DNA of 14,111 nucleotides from Lentisphaeria bacterium (GTDB taxonomy: Bacteria; Verrucomicrobiota; Lentisphaeria; Oligosphaerales; Oligosphaeraceae), in NCBI GenBank assembly GCA_016287975.1, contig JAEEXV010000401.1, positions 1-14,111 on the forward strand, given 5' to 3'. Position numbers and translations under genes: made by a program. The notes beneath the pieces are model-generated. The model made no database searches and had not been told where the DNA came from. It saw only the letters and a program-made list of their open reading frames with translations. The stretch's first letter is position 1. Each line of letters opens with the position of its first letter. Below are positions 7,361 to 13,740 of the stretch, piece after piece.

Positions 7361-7419
7361 TCAATTAGCGTTTGGTGGAACCGAATTGCGAAAAGGTTTC
7401 GGGAAATCGACAGTTGCTT

Positions 7420-7447
7420 AATGTAGCCTTGCAACGGGATTTTACAA
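7420..7447 (-). promoter_or_regulatory. Possible sigma70-like promoter for the bS22/TPR/tmk operon
   Basis: On the minus strand TTGTAA (7442-7447) and TACATT (7420-7425) are separated by 16 bases. Each matches four of six bases of the -35 and -10 consensus. The element lies about 70 bases upstream of the bS22-like start. Sigma consensus in the host lineage is unknown, so this is a weak call. Confidence 0.3.
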
Positions 7448-7493
7448 ATGGTGTCGGAAAAAAAGCGGGCTGGCGGATGGATGGGGCGGGTCG

Positions 7494-7506
7494 TTCCCGT
7501 CGGGAA
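7494..7506. repeat. 13-base near-palindrome, candidate operator
   Basis: TTCCCG and CGGGAA flank a single T, forming a 6+1+6 inverted repeat in the middle of the divergent intergenic region. The position suits an operator acting on either side. No regulator gene is visible in the window. Confidence 0.35.
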
Positions 7507-7513
7507 AAATATG

Positions 7514-7533
7514 GCGAAATGCCGTGCGAAATG
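7514..7533 (+). repeat. Direct repeat pair GCGAAATG, 12-base period
   Basis: Two exact copies of GCGAAATG (7514-7521 and 7526-7533) sit 4 bases apart, just right of the near-palindrome. Spacing near one helical turn is compatible with cooperative binding of a regulator, but chance is possible. Confidence 0.3.
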
Positions 7534-7606
7534 GCAAGCAGGCGATATTTTATGCTGTCAACCGTCGTATATATGCGGGGGTCATTTGTCTTTTGTCTTT
7601 TTGCAC

Positions 7607-7614
7607 AGGAGAGG
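7607..7614 (+). promoter_or_regulatory. Shine-Dalgarno sequence fixing the ATPase start
   Basis: AGGAGAGG, with its AGGAG core 6 bases before the ATG, selects the start at MKYTGL over several upstream in-frame ATG and GTG codons that have no ribosome-binding site and add non-conserved residues. Confidence 0.75.
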
Positions 7615-7617
7615 CGT

Positions 7618-10221
7618 ATGAAATACACTGGTCTTACCAGGCAGCAGGTCGAGGAGAGCAGGAAACGGAACGGGAGCAATGCGTTGACGGACGTCCCGCC
7701 GGAGCCTCTGTGGAAGAAGATCCTGATGGGGTTCACGGATCCGATGATCATCATCCTGCTGGTCGCCCTGGTGATCCAGGTGGTGCTGTTCTGCTTCAAG
7801 AAGGCGGAATGGTATGAGCCGTTCGGCATTTTCGTGGCGATCATCATTGCGAACGGGGTCGCGGCGGTCTTCGAGAACAAGCAGGAGGGCAAGGCCTCCG
7901 CGCTGAAGCATGCGGAAAACGCGAAAGAGAAGGCGAAGGTGGTGCGGGATTCGCAACTGGCGGAAATCCCGATGAGCGAAGTCGTGGCGGGCGACATTGT
8001 CTTCCTCCAGGCTGGCGACAAGGCTCCCGCCGACGGCATCCTCCTCGACGGCGCCCTGAAAATCGACCAGGCCGCCCTCAACGGCGAGTCCGAAGAGGCC
8101 CCCAAGACCGCCAATGAAGCGGCGGAGTACAACCCCAAGGACCTGCTGGATCCCCACTCCATCTACCGCGGTACGGTCATCTGCAGCGGCGAAGGCTACG
8201 AAGAAATCAAGGTCGTGGGGGACCAGACCGTCTTCGGACAGGCGGCCCTGGCGGCGCAGGAGGAGGAGCGCGAGACGCCGCTCCAGGTCAAGCTGGGCAA
8301 ACTCGCCAGTCAGATTTCGATGTTCGGCTACATCGGCGCGACGGCGATTGTGGCGATCATCCTCGCGGTCACGCTGCTGACGGGGCACCGTCCTGAGAAC
8401 TTGGCGGGCTGGGTGAGACTGCTGGTGGACGCGGTGACGGTTGCGGTCACGATCATCGTCTGCGCGGTTCCTGAGGGGCTGCCGATGCTCAGTTCGATTC
8501 TGCAGGCGCTGCAGAGCCTGAAGATGGTGAAGGACAATGTGCTGGTGCGCAAGATCAACGGTCTGGAGACGGCGGGGAGCCTGAGCATCCTCTTCAGCGA
8601 CAAGACCGGCACCATCACGGAGGGGCGGCTTTCGGTCGTCGAGGTCGCGACGGGGGATCTCAAGAGCTACCCGTCGCTGGACGGGATGACCGCGGCGCTG
8701 CGGGGGGACATCGTCATCGGCATCGGCGTCAACAACGGCGCGATCGCGACGGCGGACGGGGTGATCGGCGGCAACGCGACCGACCGCGCGCTGATGGGGT
8801 TCCTGGTGGACAACCGCTTGGCCGAGGGGATTTCCAAGGACAGCGTGATCGCCTTCAACGCCTTTGACTCGAACAAGAAGACATCAAGCGTGGTGGTGCG
8901 CTCCGCGAATGGCGCGCAGGTCTATGTCAAGGGTGCGCCTGAGCGCATCCTGGATCGGTGCAAGCGGTATGTGGACGCGGAGGGGGCCGAGCATCCGCTG
9001 TCGGACGCGGCGGCGCTGACGGACTACCTGAACCGCCAGGCGGGTCGGTCGATGCGTCTGCTGGCGGTCGCGAAGGCGGCGGGCGAGAAGGACGACGGCG
9101 AGTTGACGCTGGTCTGCATCCTGAGCATCCGCGACAATGTGCGCAAGGAGGTGAAGGCGGCGATCCAGGAGATCCAGCGTGCGGGCATCCAGGTGGTGAT
9201 GGTGACGGGCGACCGCAAGGAGACGGCGGTCGCGATCGCGCGCGAGGCGGGGCTGCTGGCGTCGGACGACGACATTGCGCTGACCTCGTTCGAACTGGCT
9301 GAGAAGAGCGACGACGAACTCAAGTCGATACTGCCCCGGCTGCGGGTGGTCGCTCGGGCGCTGCCGCTGGACAAGAGCCGCCTGATCCGGGTGGCGCAGG
9401 AGTTGAACCTGGTCGGCGGCATGACCGGCGACGGCGTGAACGACGCGCCGGCGCTGCGCAAGGCGGATGTCGGCTTCGCGATGGGGAGCGGCACGGAGGT
9501 GGCGAAGGAGGCGGGGGACATCACCATCCTGGACGACAACCTCTCCTCGATCGAGAAGGCGATCCTGTATGGCCGTTCGATGTTCAAGAGCATCCGCAAG
9601 TTCCTGATCTTCCAATTGACGGTGAATGTCGCGGCGGTGCTGACGTGTGCGATCGGGCCGATGTTCGGGGTGAACGTGGTGATGACGGTCGTGCAGTTGC
9701 TGCTGATCAACCTGGCGATGGACACCCTGGCGGCGATTGCGTTCGGCAGCGAGCCGCCGCTGAAGGAGTACATGCTGGAGAAGCCGATTCCGCGTTCCGA
9801 GAGCATTGTCTCGGGGGCGATGCTGGCGGAGATCCTGATCAGCGCGTGCTACATCACGGCGATCTGCCTGGCGCTGCTCTTCGTGCCTGCGCTGAAGCGT
9901 TTCATCGGCGCGGTCGGCGCGAACGGCATTGTCGACGAGACCTACCTCAAGTCGGCGCTTTTCGCGACCTTCATGATGGCGATCACCTTCAACGGCTTCA
10001 ACGCCCGCACCACCCATTTGAACCCATTCGAGGGGCTGGGGCGCAACCTGACCTTCCTGGCGGTGATGGGGGGCATCCTGGTTCTGCAGTTCGTCTTCGT
10101 GACCTTCGGCGGCAAGCCCCTGGCGGTGGAGCCGCTTTCCGCGATGACCTGGCTCAAATGCCTGCTGCTGGCGTTCCTGGTGATCCCGATCGACGTCGTC
10201 CGCAAGGCGCTGTGCCGATAG
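7618..10221 (+). CDS. PMCA-type calcium-translocating P-type ATPase
   Basis: An 867-residue membrane pump predicted to export Ca2+ using ATP. Order: N-terminal cation-ATPase segment (TGLTRQQVEESRKRNG), M1-M2 (about 41-86), the actuator loop with LNGES (154-158, usually TGES), M3-M4 with AVPEGLP (283-289), the phosphorylated Asp328 in DKTGT, the nucleotide site KGAPER (438-443), VTGDRKETA (529-537), the hinge TGDGVNDAPAL (603-613), then M5-M10. Calcium ligands of the single PMCA/SERCA site II are present: Glu286 in M4, and Asn698 and Asp702 in NLAMD of M6. M5 has FQLTVNVAA, the PMCA form lacking the second-site Glu. There is no C-terminal calmodulin-binding tail. The start is fixed by AGGAGAGG at 7607-7614, 3 bases before the ATG; in-frame upstream codons carry no domain. 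It heads the TerD cluster, consistent with calcium-linked ter systems. Confidence 0.93.
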   Translation: MKYTGLTRQQVEESRKRNGSNALTDVPPEPLWKKILMGFTDPMIIILLVALVIQVVLFCFKKAEWYEPFGIFVAIIIANGVAAVFENKQEGKASALKHAENAKEKAKVVRDSQLAEIPMSEVVAGDIVFLQAGDKAPADGILLDGALKIDQAALNGESEEAPKTANEAAEYNPKDLLDPHSIYRGTVICSGEGYEEIKVVGDQTVFGQAALAAQEEERETPLQVKLGKLASQISMFGYIGATAIVAIILAVTLLTGHRPENLAGWVRLLVDAVTVAVTIIVCAVPEGLPMLSSILQALQSLKMVKDNVLVRKINGLETAGSLSILFSDKTGTITEGRLSVVEVATGDLKSYPSLDGMTAALRGDIVIGIGVNNGAIATADGVIGGNATDRALMGFLVDNRLAEGISKDSVIAFNAFDSNKKTSSVVVRSANGAQVYVKGAPERILDRCKRYVDAEGAEHPLSDAAALTDYLNRQAGRSMRLLAVAKAAGEKDDGELTLVCILSIRDNVRKEVKAAIQEIQRAGIQVVMVTGDRKETAVAIAREAGLLASDDDIALTSFELAEKSDDELKSILPRLRVVARALPLDKSRLIRVAQELNLVGGMTGDGVNDAPALRKADVGFAMGSGTEVAKEAGDITILDDNLSSIEKAILYGRSMFKSIRKFLIFQLTVNVAAVLTCAIGPMFGVNVVMTVVQLLLINLAMDTLAAIAFGSEPPLKEYMLEKPIPRSESIVSGAMLAEILISACYITAICLALLFVPALKRFIGAVGANGIVDETYLKSALFATFMMAITFNGFNARTTHLNPFEGLGRNLTFLAVMGGILVLQFVFVTFGGKPLAVEPLSAMTWLKCLLLAFLVIPIDVVRKALCR

Positions 10222-10232
10222 CGAGAAGAGGG

Positions 10233-10265
10233 GGGGCGGCAAGGGCGGGCCGTTCCTGCCGCCCC
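10233..10265 (+). terminator. GC-rich stem-loop between the ATPase and first TerD gene
   Basis: A perfect 9-base stem, GGGGCGGCA (10233-10241) with TGCCGCCCC (10257-10265), closes a 15-base loop. It starts 11 bases after the ATPase stop. It is followed by GTTCATCTGC, not a T-run, so it may be a weak terminator, an attenuator separating pump and TerD expression, or an mRNA-stabilising hairpin. Confidence 0.45.
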
Positions 10266-10275
10266 GTTCATCTGC

Positions 10276-10283
10276 AAAGGAGG
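10276..10283 (+). promoter_or_regulatory. Strong Shine-Dalgarno for the first TerD gene
   Basis: AAAGGAGG is a near-perfect anti-16S match, 7 bases before the ATG. It is the strongest ribosome-binding site seen in the window, suggesting high expression of this TerD protein. Confidence 0.75.
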
Positions 10284-10290
10284 AGGCGAC

Positions 10291-10917
10291 ATGGCAATCA
10301 ACCTGAAGAAAGGCCAGACCATCAATCTGGAGAAGGATCTGTACGACCTCTCCTCGGTCACCGTCGGGCTGGGCTGGGACGTGAAGGAGAAGGGCTTCCT
10401 GGCGTCGCTGTTCGGGCAGGGAGGGCAGGACGCGGAGTTCGACCTGGACGCCATCGCGTTTCTGCTGAATGCCGAGGGGAAGGTCGCGAACCTGGGTGAC
10501 CGCCTGGTCGGCGGGGACATCATCTTCTACAACAACCTGCGGCATTCATCGGGGAACGTCTACCACACGGGGGACAACCGCACTGGCGACGGGGAGGGGG
10601 ACGACGAGCAGATCATCCTTCGGCTGGACCGCCTGGACGCTTGCTACGAGCGGATCGTGATTCTCGTCTCGATCTACAAAGGCATCGAGCGGCATCAGAG
10701 TTTCGGGCAGGTCGAGAACGCCTTCATCCGTGCGGTGGACGCGAAGGGGCAGGAGATGCTTCGCTACGACCTCTCGAAGGAGGAGCAGTACAGCGCGATG
10801 CACTCGATGGCCTTCGGGGAGTTCTACCGCCGCGACGGCGGCTGGAAGTTCCGTGCGGTCGGGACGCCGTACGAGACGGACCGTTTCGTGGAGATCCTGC
10901 GCAGCAAATACATGTGA
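10291..10917 (+). CDS. terD: TerD-family protein (first paralogue)
   Basis: A 208-residue cytoplasmic TerD-domain protein of the tellurium-resistance/stress-response family, whose members bind Ca2+ through acidic loops. It shows the family landmarks MAINLKKGQ, VGLGWD (25-30), EFDLDAIAFLLN (49-60), IIFYNNL (77-83), GDNRTGDGEGDDEQI (94-108), SFGQVENAFIR (137-147) and the C-terminal GEFYRRDGGWKFRAVG (176-191). A 12-residue insertion rich in Gly, Phe and Leu (about 35-46) sits between GLGWD and the DLD loop compared with the next gene. The two genes begin with nearly identical 27-base stretches (24 of 27 bases), pointing to tandem duplication followed by divergence. It probably acts with the neighbouring Ca2+ pump and second TerD in stress responses. 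Tellurite resistance itself cannot be inferred. Confidence 0.92.
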   Translation: MAINLKKGQTINLEKDLYDLSSVTVGLGWDVKEKGFLASLFGQGGQDAEFDLDAIAFLLNAEGKVANLGDRLVGGDIIFYNNLRHSSGNVYHTGDNRTGDGEGDDEQIILRLDRLDACYERIVILVSIYKGIERHQSFGQVENAFIRAVDAKGQEMLRYDLSKEEQYSAMHSMAFGEFYRRDGGWKFRAVGTPYETDRFVEILRSKYM

Positions 10918-10975
10918 GTGATTCCTTGGTTTTGAGCAAGTCCCCAACAAACCACAAGCAGAGGAGAAAGGCATC

Positions 10976-11530
10976 ATGGCAATCAATCTTCAGAAAGGCC
11001 AGCGCATCGCGGTCGGGCTCACGCATCTGACAGTCGGTCTGGGCTGGGATCCCGCGGAGACGGGCGCGGCCTTCGACCTGGACGCCTCGGCGTTCCTGCT
11101 GAACGACGCGAAGAAACTTCCGTCGGATTCGCACTTTGTGTTCTACAACAACATGGAATCCCCTGACGGCTCGGTGAAGTCGATGGGGGACGACCGCACG
11201 GGCGGCAATTCCAAGGAAGGCGACGACGAGCAGTTGATCGTGGATCTCTCGAAGGTGGACGCGCAGGTGACCTCGATTGTCTTCGCGGCGTCGATCTACG
11301 AGGCGCAGGCCCGCAAGCAGAACTTCGGGCAGGTCCAGAATTCGTATATCCGAATCGTCAATTCGGACACGGACGAGGAGTTGTGCCGCTACGAATTGAG
11401 CGAGGACTTCTCGATTGAGACCGCGATCGAGTTCGGGCGGCTCTATCTCCACAAGGGCGAATGGAAGTTCGAGGCGACTGGCATCGGACACCAGAACGGC
11501 CTCGAGGGCATGATCGCCAAATACCAGTGA
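10976..11530 (+). CDS. terD: TerD-family protein (second paralogue, TerD/TerE-like)
   Basis: A 184-residue TerD-domain protein close to the usual 190-residue TerD/TerE length. Landmarks are MAINLQKGQ, VGLGWD (20-25), AFDLDASAFLL (32-42), FVFYNN (54-59), GDDRTGGNSKEGDDEQ (71-86), NFGQVQNSYIR (116-126) and a C-terminal RLYLHKGEWKFEATGIG (155-171). The many Asp and Glu residues in the DLD and GDDRTG loops are those linked to Ca2+ binding in this family. An AGGAG element 9 bases before the ATG supports the start. Its stop is 3 bases before the start of the radical-SAM gene, so the two are probably translated together. It is the more canonical of the two paralogues. Confidence 0.93.
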   Translation: MAINLQKGQRIAVGLTHLTVGLGWDPAETGAAFDLDASAFLLNDAKKLPSDSHFVFYNNMESPDGSVKSMGDDRTGGNSKEGDDEQLIVDLSKVDAQVTSIVFAASIYEAQARKQNFGQVQNSYIRIVNSDTDEELCRYELSEDFSIETAIEFGRLYLHKGEWKFEATGIGHQNGLEGMIAKYQ

Positions 11531-11533
11531 TGC

Positions 11534-12166
11534 ATGCGCGCGCTGCGGATCGCCAGGCTGAAGGAGCGTTCCAGGGTGCTGGGGCCAGGCTGCCGGGCGG
11601 TGGTCTGGACGCATGGATGCTCACGGGGCTGCCCTGGGTGCATCGCCCGTGAAATGAATGAAAGCCCCGAGGAGGCGCTCTACGCCCCCGAGGGGCTGGC
11701 GGCCTGGGTGCGCGGCATCGACGGGATCGATGGGCTCACCGTCTCGGGCGGCGAGCCCTTTGAGCAGGACCTGGAGGCGCTGGCGGCCTTTCTGCGGCTC
11801 GTGAAGGCGCCAGGGCGGGAGTTGTCCGTGCTGTGCTATACGGGCTTTCGGCTGGAGGAACTGCAGGCGATGCGGGGGGCGGTCAAGGTGCTGCGGCACA
11901 TCGATTTGCTGGTGGACGGGCCGTATGTGGAGGCGTTGAACGAGGGGAATGCCCTGCGGGGCTCCTCGAACCAGCGGATTCTGGCGCTGGACGAGGGGAT
12001 GCGCGAACTGGCGTCGCAGTTGTCGGAGGCGCGCAGCCGCGAGGTGGAGTTGTCGTTGTCGCGGGATTTGGCGCTGGAGTTGACGGGGATTCCGCAGCCA
12101 GGCTTCCTGGAGAAGCTGCGGCGGTCGCTGGCGGCCAGGGACTTTGATTTTGTCTTTCGCAGATAG
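11534..12166 (+). CDS. NrdG-like radical SAM 4Fe-4S single-cluster protein
   Basis: A 210-residue protein of the small radical-SAM activase type. It carries CSRGCPGC (29-36), giving the CxxxCxxC site for a 4Fe-4S cluster, then VSGGEP (70-75) for SAM binding, the DLLVDGPYVEAL segment (124-135), the LRGSSNQRI segment (141-149) and GIPQPG near the end. These resemble NrdG, the activase of anaerobic ribonucleotide reductase, but no nrdD is present and the gene sits inside a TerD cluster. It more likely acts on another partner, perhaps by making a glycyl radical or modifying a neighbour product. No good Shine-Dalgarno sequence is seen; the start lies 3 bases after the TerD stop, suggesting coupling. 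The radical-SAM class is clear; the substrate is unknown. Confidence 0.82.
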   Translation: MRALRIARLKERSRVLGPGCRAVVWTHGCSRGCPGCIAREMNESPEEALYAPEGLAAWVRGIDGIDGLTVSGGEPFEQDLEALAAFLRLVKAPGRELSVLCYTGFRLEELQAMRGAVKVLRHIDLLVDGPYVEALNEGNALRGSSNQRILALDEGMRELASQLSEARSREVELSLSRDLALELTGIPQPGFLEKLRRSLAARDFDFVFRR

Positions 12167-12197
12167 CAGATAGAAGCAGAGAAGGGAGGCGGTATCG

Positions 12198-13724
12198 ATG
12201 AGTGGAGCCAAGCGGGCCGATGTGCAGCCGAAGTTGAACAGCGTGGTGAATTCCGCGCAGAAGATGATCGCCGAGGCGCGGAAGAACGGCGATCGGCTGA
12301 ATGAAATCGGGGGGGCGAAGTTTGCGGCCAGCCAGGATGAGGCCACGCGGGTAGCGTCGGCGGTCGAGGCGGCACAGGTCACGGCCGACATGGCGAAATA
12401 TGCGCCTGAGGAAGCGCGGCTCCTGGAGCAGTCGCGGCGCCATGTCGCGGAGCGCCTGGCCGCGGGAACGGCGGAGGCGGACAAGGCGGAGGCGCTGCGC
12501 AAGTCCGCGGCGGGGCTGCGGAGCCGTTCCGAGCGCCTGCTGCAGGAGGCGGTGGGGACGGCGCAGGTGGTCGCCCGTCGCCTGGCGGCGGACGGGCTGG
12601 GATGGTATCTGGATGCGGAGAATGCGGCGGCGCAGACGGCGAAGCGCCAGGCGCAGGAGGCGCTGGCTCTGGAGCGCGAGGCGTCCAACGCCCTGAAGCG
12701 TGCGCTGGAGCATAGCAGGAAGGCGAAGGATTTCTACGATGAGGCAGCGTCGGCGGGGAAACGCTACCAGGCCCGTCATCAGGCGGTGGCGGGGACGGTG
12801 GCGCGGCAGGCGGAGGCGGCGCGGATTGCGGAGGCGAACCAGCGTGCGGCGCTGTCGGCGCAGGGGGAGATCCAGGGGGCGCTGCAGGCGCTGGGGGCGC
12901 TTGCGCACGAGAAGTTCGCGCCTGGGGAGTTGTCGCGGCTGCAGCCGCAGGTGTCGGCATTCGAGGCGTCGTGTGCGGCGGGGGACTATGCGTCCGCGGC
13001 GAAGAGCGGTCCGCAGTTGTCGTCGCGGCTGCGCGAGTTGGCGTCGTCGGTCGAGAAGGCGCAGGCGGAGTATGAGGCGGCTCGGATCGCGGCGACGAAC
13101 GCGCTGTCGCTGGCGGAGCAGGAGGTGTCGGGGCTGTCGCAGGAGGAACTGGTGCGCTGGACGGGGGATGGCGCGGCGGTGCGGGGGGCGTTCGCGGCCT
13201 TGTCGGAGGCGCGCGCGGAGATCGGCGCCGAGCGTTTTTCGGAGGCGTCGGCGAAGATCGCGTCGGCGCTGGAGGTGATTCGCCGCGAGGCGGCGGTGGC
13301 GTCGGACAACCAGGGCAAGGCGGAGCAGCGCAACTATGTCGCGGAGGTGATCATGAACGCCTTGTACGAGCAGGGATATGACGCCCCGTCGTTCTACTAT
13401 GCGAAGCAGAACGAGGACGGTTCGGACGTGGAGTTCTCGGACTTGACGATATTCGCGAAGGCTCCAGGCACGCAGGGGGACATGCGGATGAACATCGACC
13501 TGTCGGGGAAGGTGCAGTTGGAGGTGGAGGGGATCGGCGAGGGCGAGGAGGGCGTTTGCCACCAGTTGATCGAGAACCTGCAGCAGGGGGTCGGCGGCGA
13601 GATCGACTTCACGATGACCGACTGGGGGCGCGCGGCGGGCGTCGCGGCGGACCGGAAGGTCGCCCTGGCGCGCCAGCAGGAGCAGGTGAAGGAGCGGCAG
13701 CGCGAGCGGGGCGGGGCGCAGTAG
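12198..13724 (+). CDS. Ala-rich helical/coiled-coil protein with C-terminal domain, function unknown
   Basis: A 508-residue protein I do not recognise as a whole. Residues 1-370 are rich in Ala, Glu, Arg and Gln and look almost wholly helical, with coiled-coil-like stretches (about 70-220 and 275-310). Two segments look like diverged copies: 240-295 (ending GDYASAAKSGPQLSSRLREL) and 315-365 (ERFSEASAKIASALEVIRRE). Residues 376-478 change character to a mixed alpha/beta module: NYVAEVIMNALYEQGYD, then FSDLTIFAKAP, MNIDLSGKVQLEVEGIGEG and a CHQLIENLQQG helix. The strand-turn-strand-Cys-helix end recalls DUF2997-type small proteins, a tentative likeness only. A charged Gln/Arg tail ends it. No signal peptide or membrane helix is present. 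AGGGAGG lies 8 bases before the ATG. It is flanked by the radical-SAM gene and an unknown gene, suggesting a structural or adaptor role. Confidence 0.8.
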   Translation: MSGAKRADVQPKLNSVVNSAQKMIAEARKNGDRLNEIGGAKFAASQDEATRVASAVEAAQVTADMAKYAPEEARLLEQSRRHVAERLAAGTAEADKAEALRKSAAGLRSRSERLLQEAVGTAQVVARRLAADGLGWYLDAENAAAQTAKRQAQEALALEREASNALKRALEHSRKAKDFYDEAASAGKRYQARHQAVAGTVARQAEAARIAEANQRAALSAQGEIQGALQALGALAHEKFAPGELSRLQPQVSAFEASCAAGDYASAAKSGPQLSSRLRELASSVEKAQAEYEAARIAATNALSLAEQEVSGLSQEELVRWTGDGAAVRGAFAALSEARAEIGAERFSEASAKIASALEVIRREAAVASDNQGKAEQRNYVAEVIMNALYEQGYDAPSFYYAKQNEDGSDVEFSDLTIFAKAPGTQGDMRMNIDLSGKVQLEVEGIGEGEEGVCHQLIENLQQGVGGEIDFTMTDWGRAAGVAADRKVALARQQEQVKERQRERGGAQ

Positions 13725-13740
13725 CCGCGGGGACGGGAAG

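Larger units (their letters stand above)
7351..7617. promoter_or_regulatory. Divergent intergenic region between the bS22-like gene and the Ca2+-ATPase gene
   Basis: These 267 bases are visibly richer in A+T than the flanking genes and must hold the promoters of both divergent blocks. They contain a possible minus-strand sigma70-type promoter, a 10-base palindrome touching the bS22 start, a 13-base near-palindrome, an 8-base direct repeat pair and an AT tract (about 7545-7574, including TATTTTATG and TATATAT). The AT tract may hold the ATPase promoter, but no convincing -35 element fits it. No riboswitch or small RNA was recognised. Confidence 0.55.

Noticed and set aside
5542..7368. A 608-codon plus-strand open frame antisense to the TPR gene
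   Set aside because: It has no recognisable domain, is Gly/Glu/Val/Leu-biased and mirrors the coding frame of a convincing TPR protein; long antisense frames are expected at this GC content.
7372..7617. An N-terminal extension of the calcium ATPase
   Set aside because: The 82 extra residues match no P-type ATPase feature, and a good Shine-Dalgarno sequence sits right before the later ATG.
7617..7623. tRNA, riboswitch, CRISPR or insertion-sequence signals anywhere in the window
   Set aside because: No cloverleaf, repeat array, transposase motif or terminal inverted repeat was found on reading both strands; the only repeats are the short ones listed.
10291..11530. A claim of tellurite resistance
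   Set aside because: TerC and TerB are not seen in the window, and TerD proteins alone are common in general stress and calcium-related contexts.
11534..12166. Naming this gene nrdG
   Set aside because: Motifs fit the activase class, but no nrdD is present and context is a TerD cluster, so the specific name is not supported.
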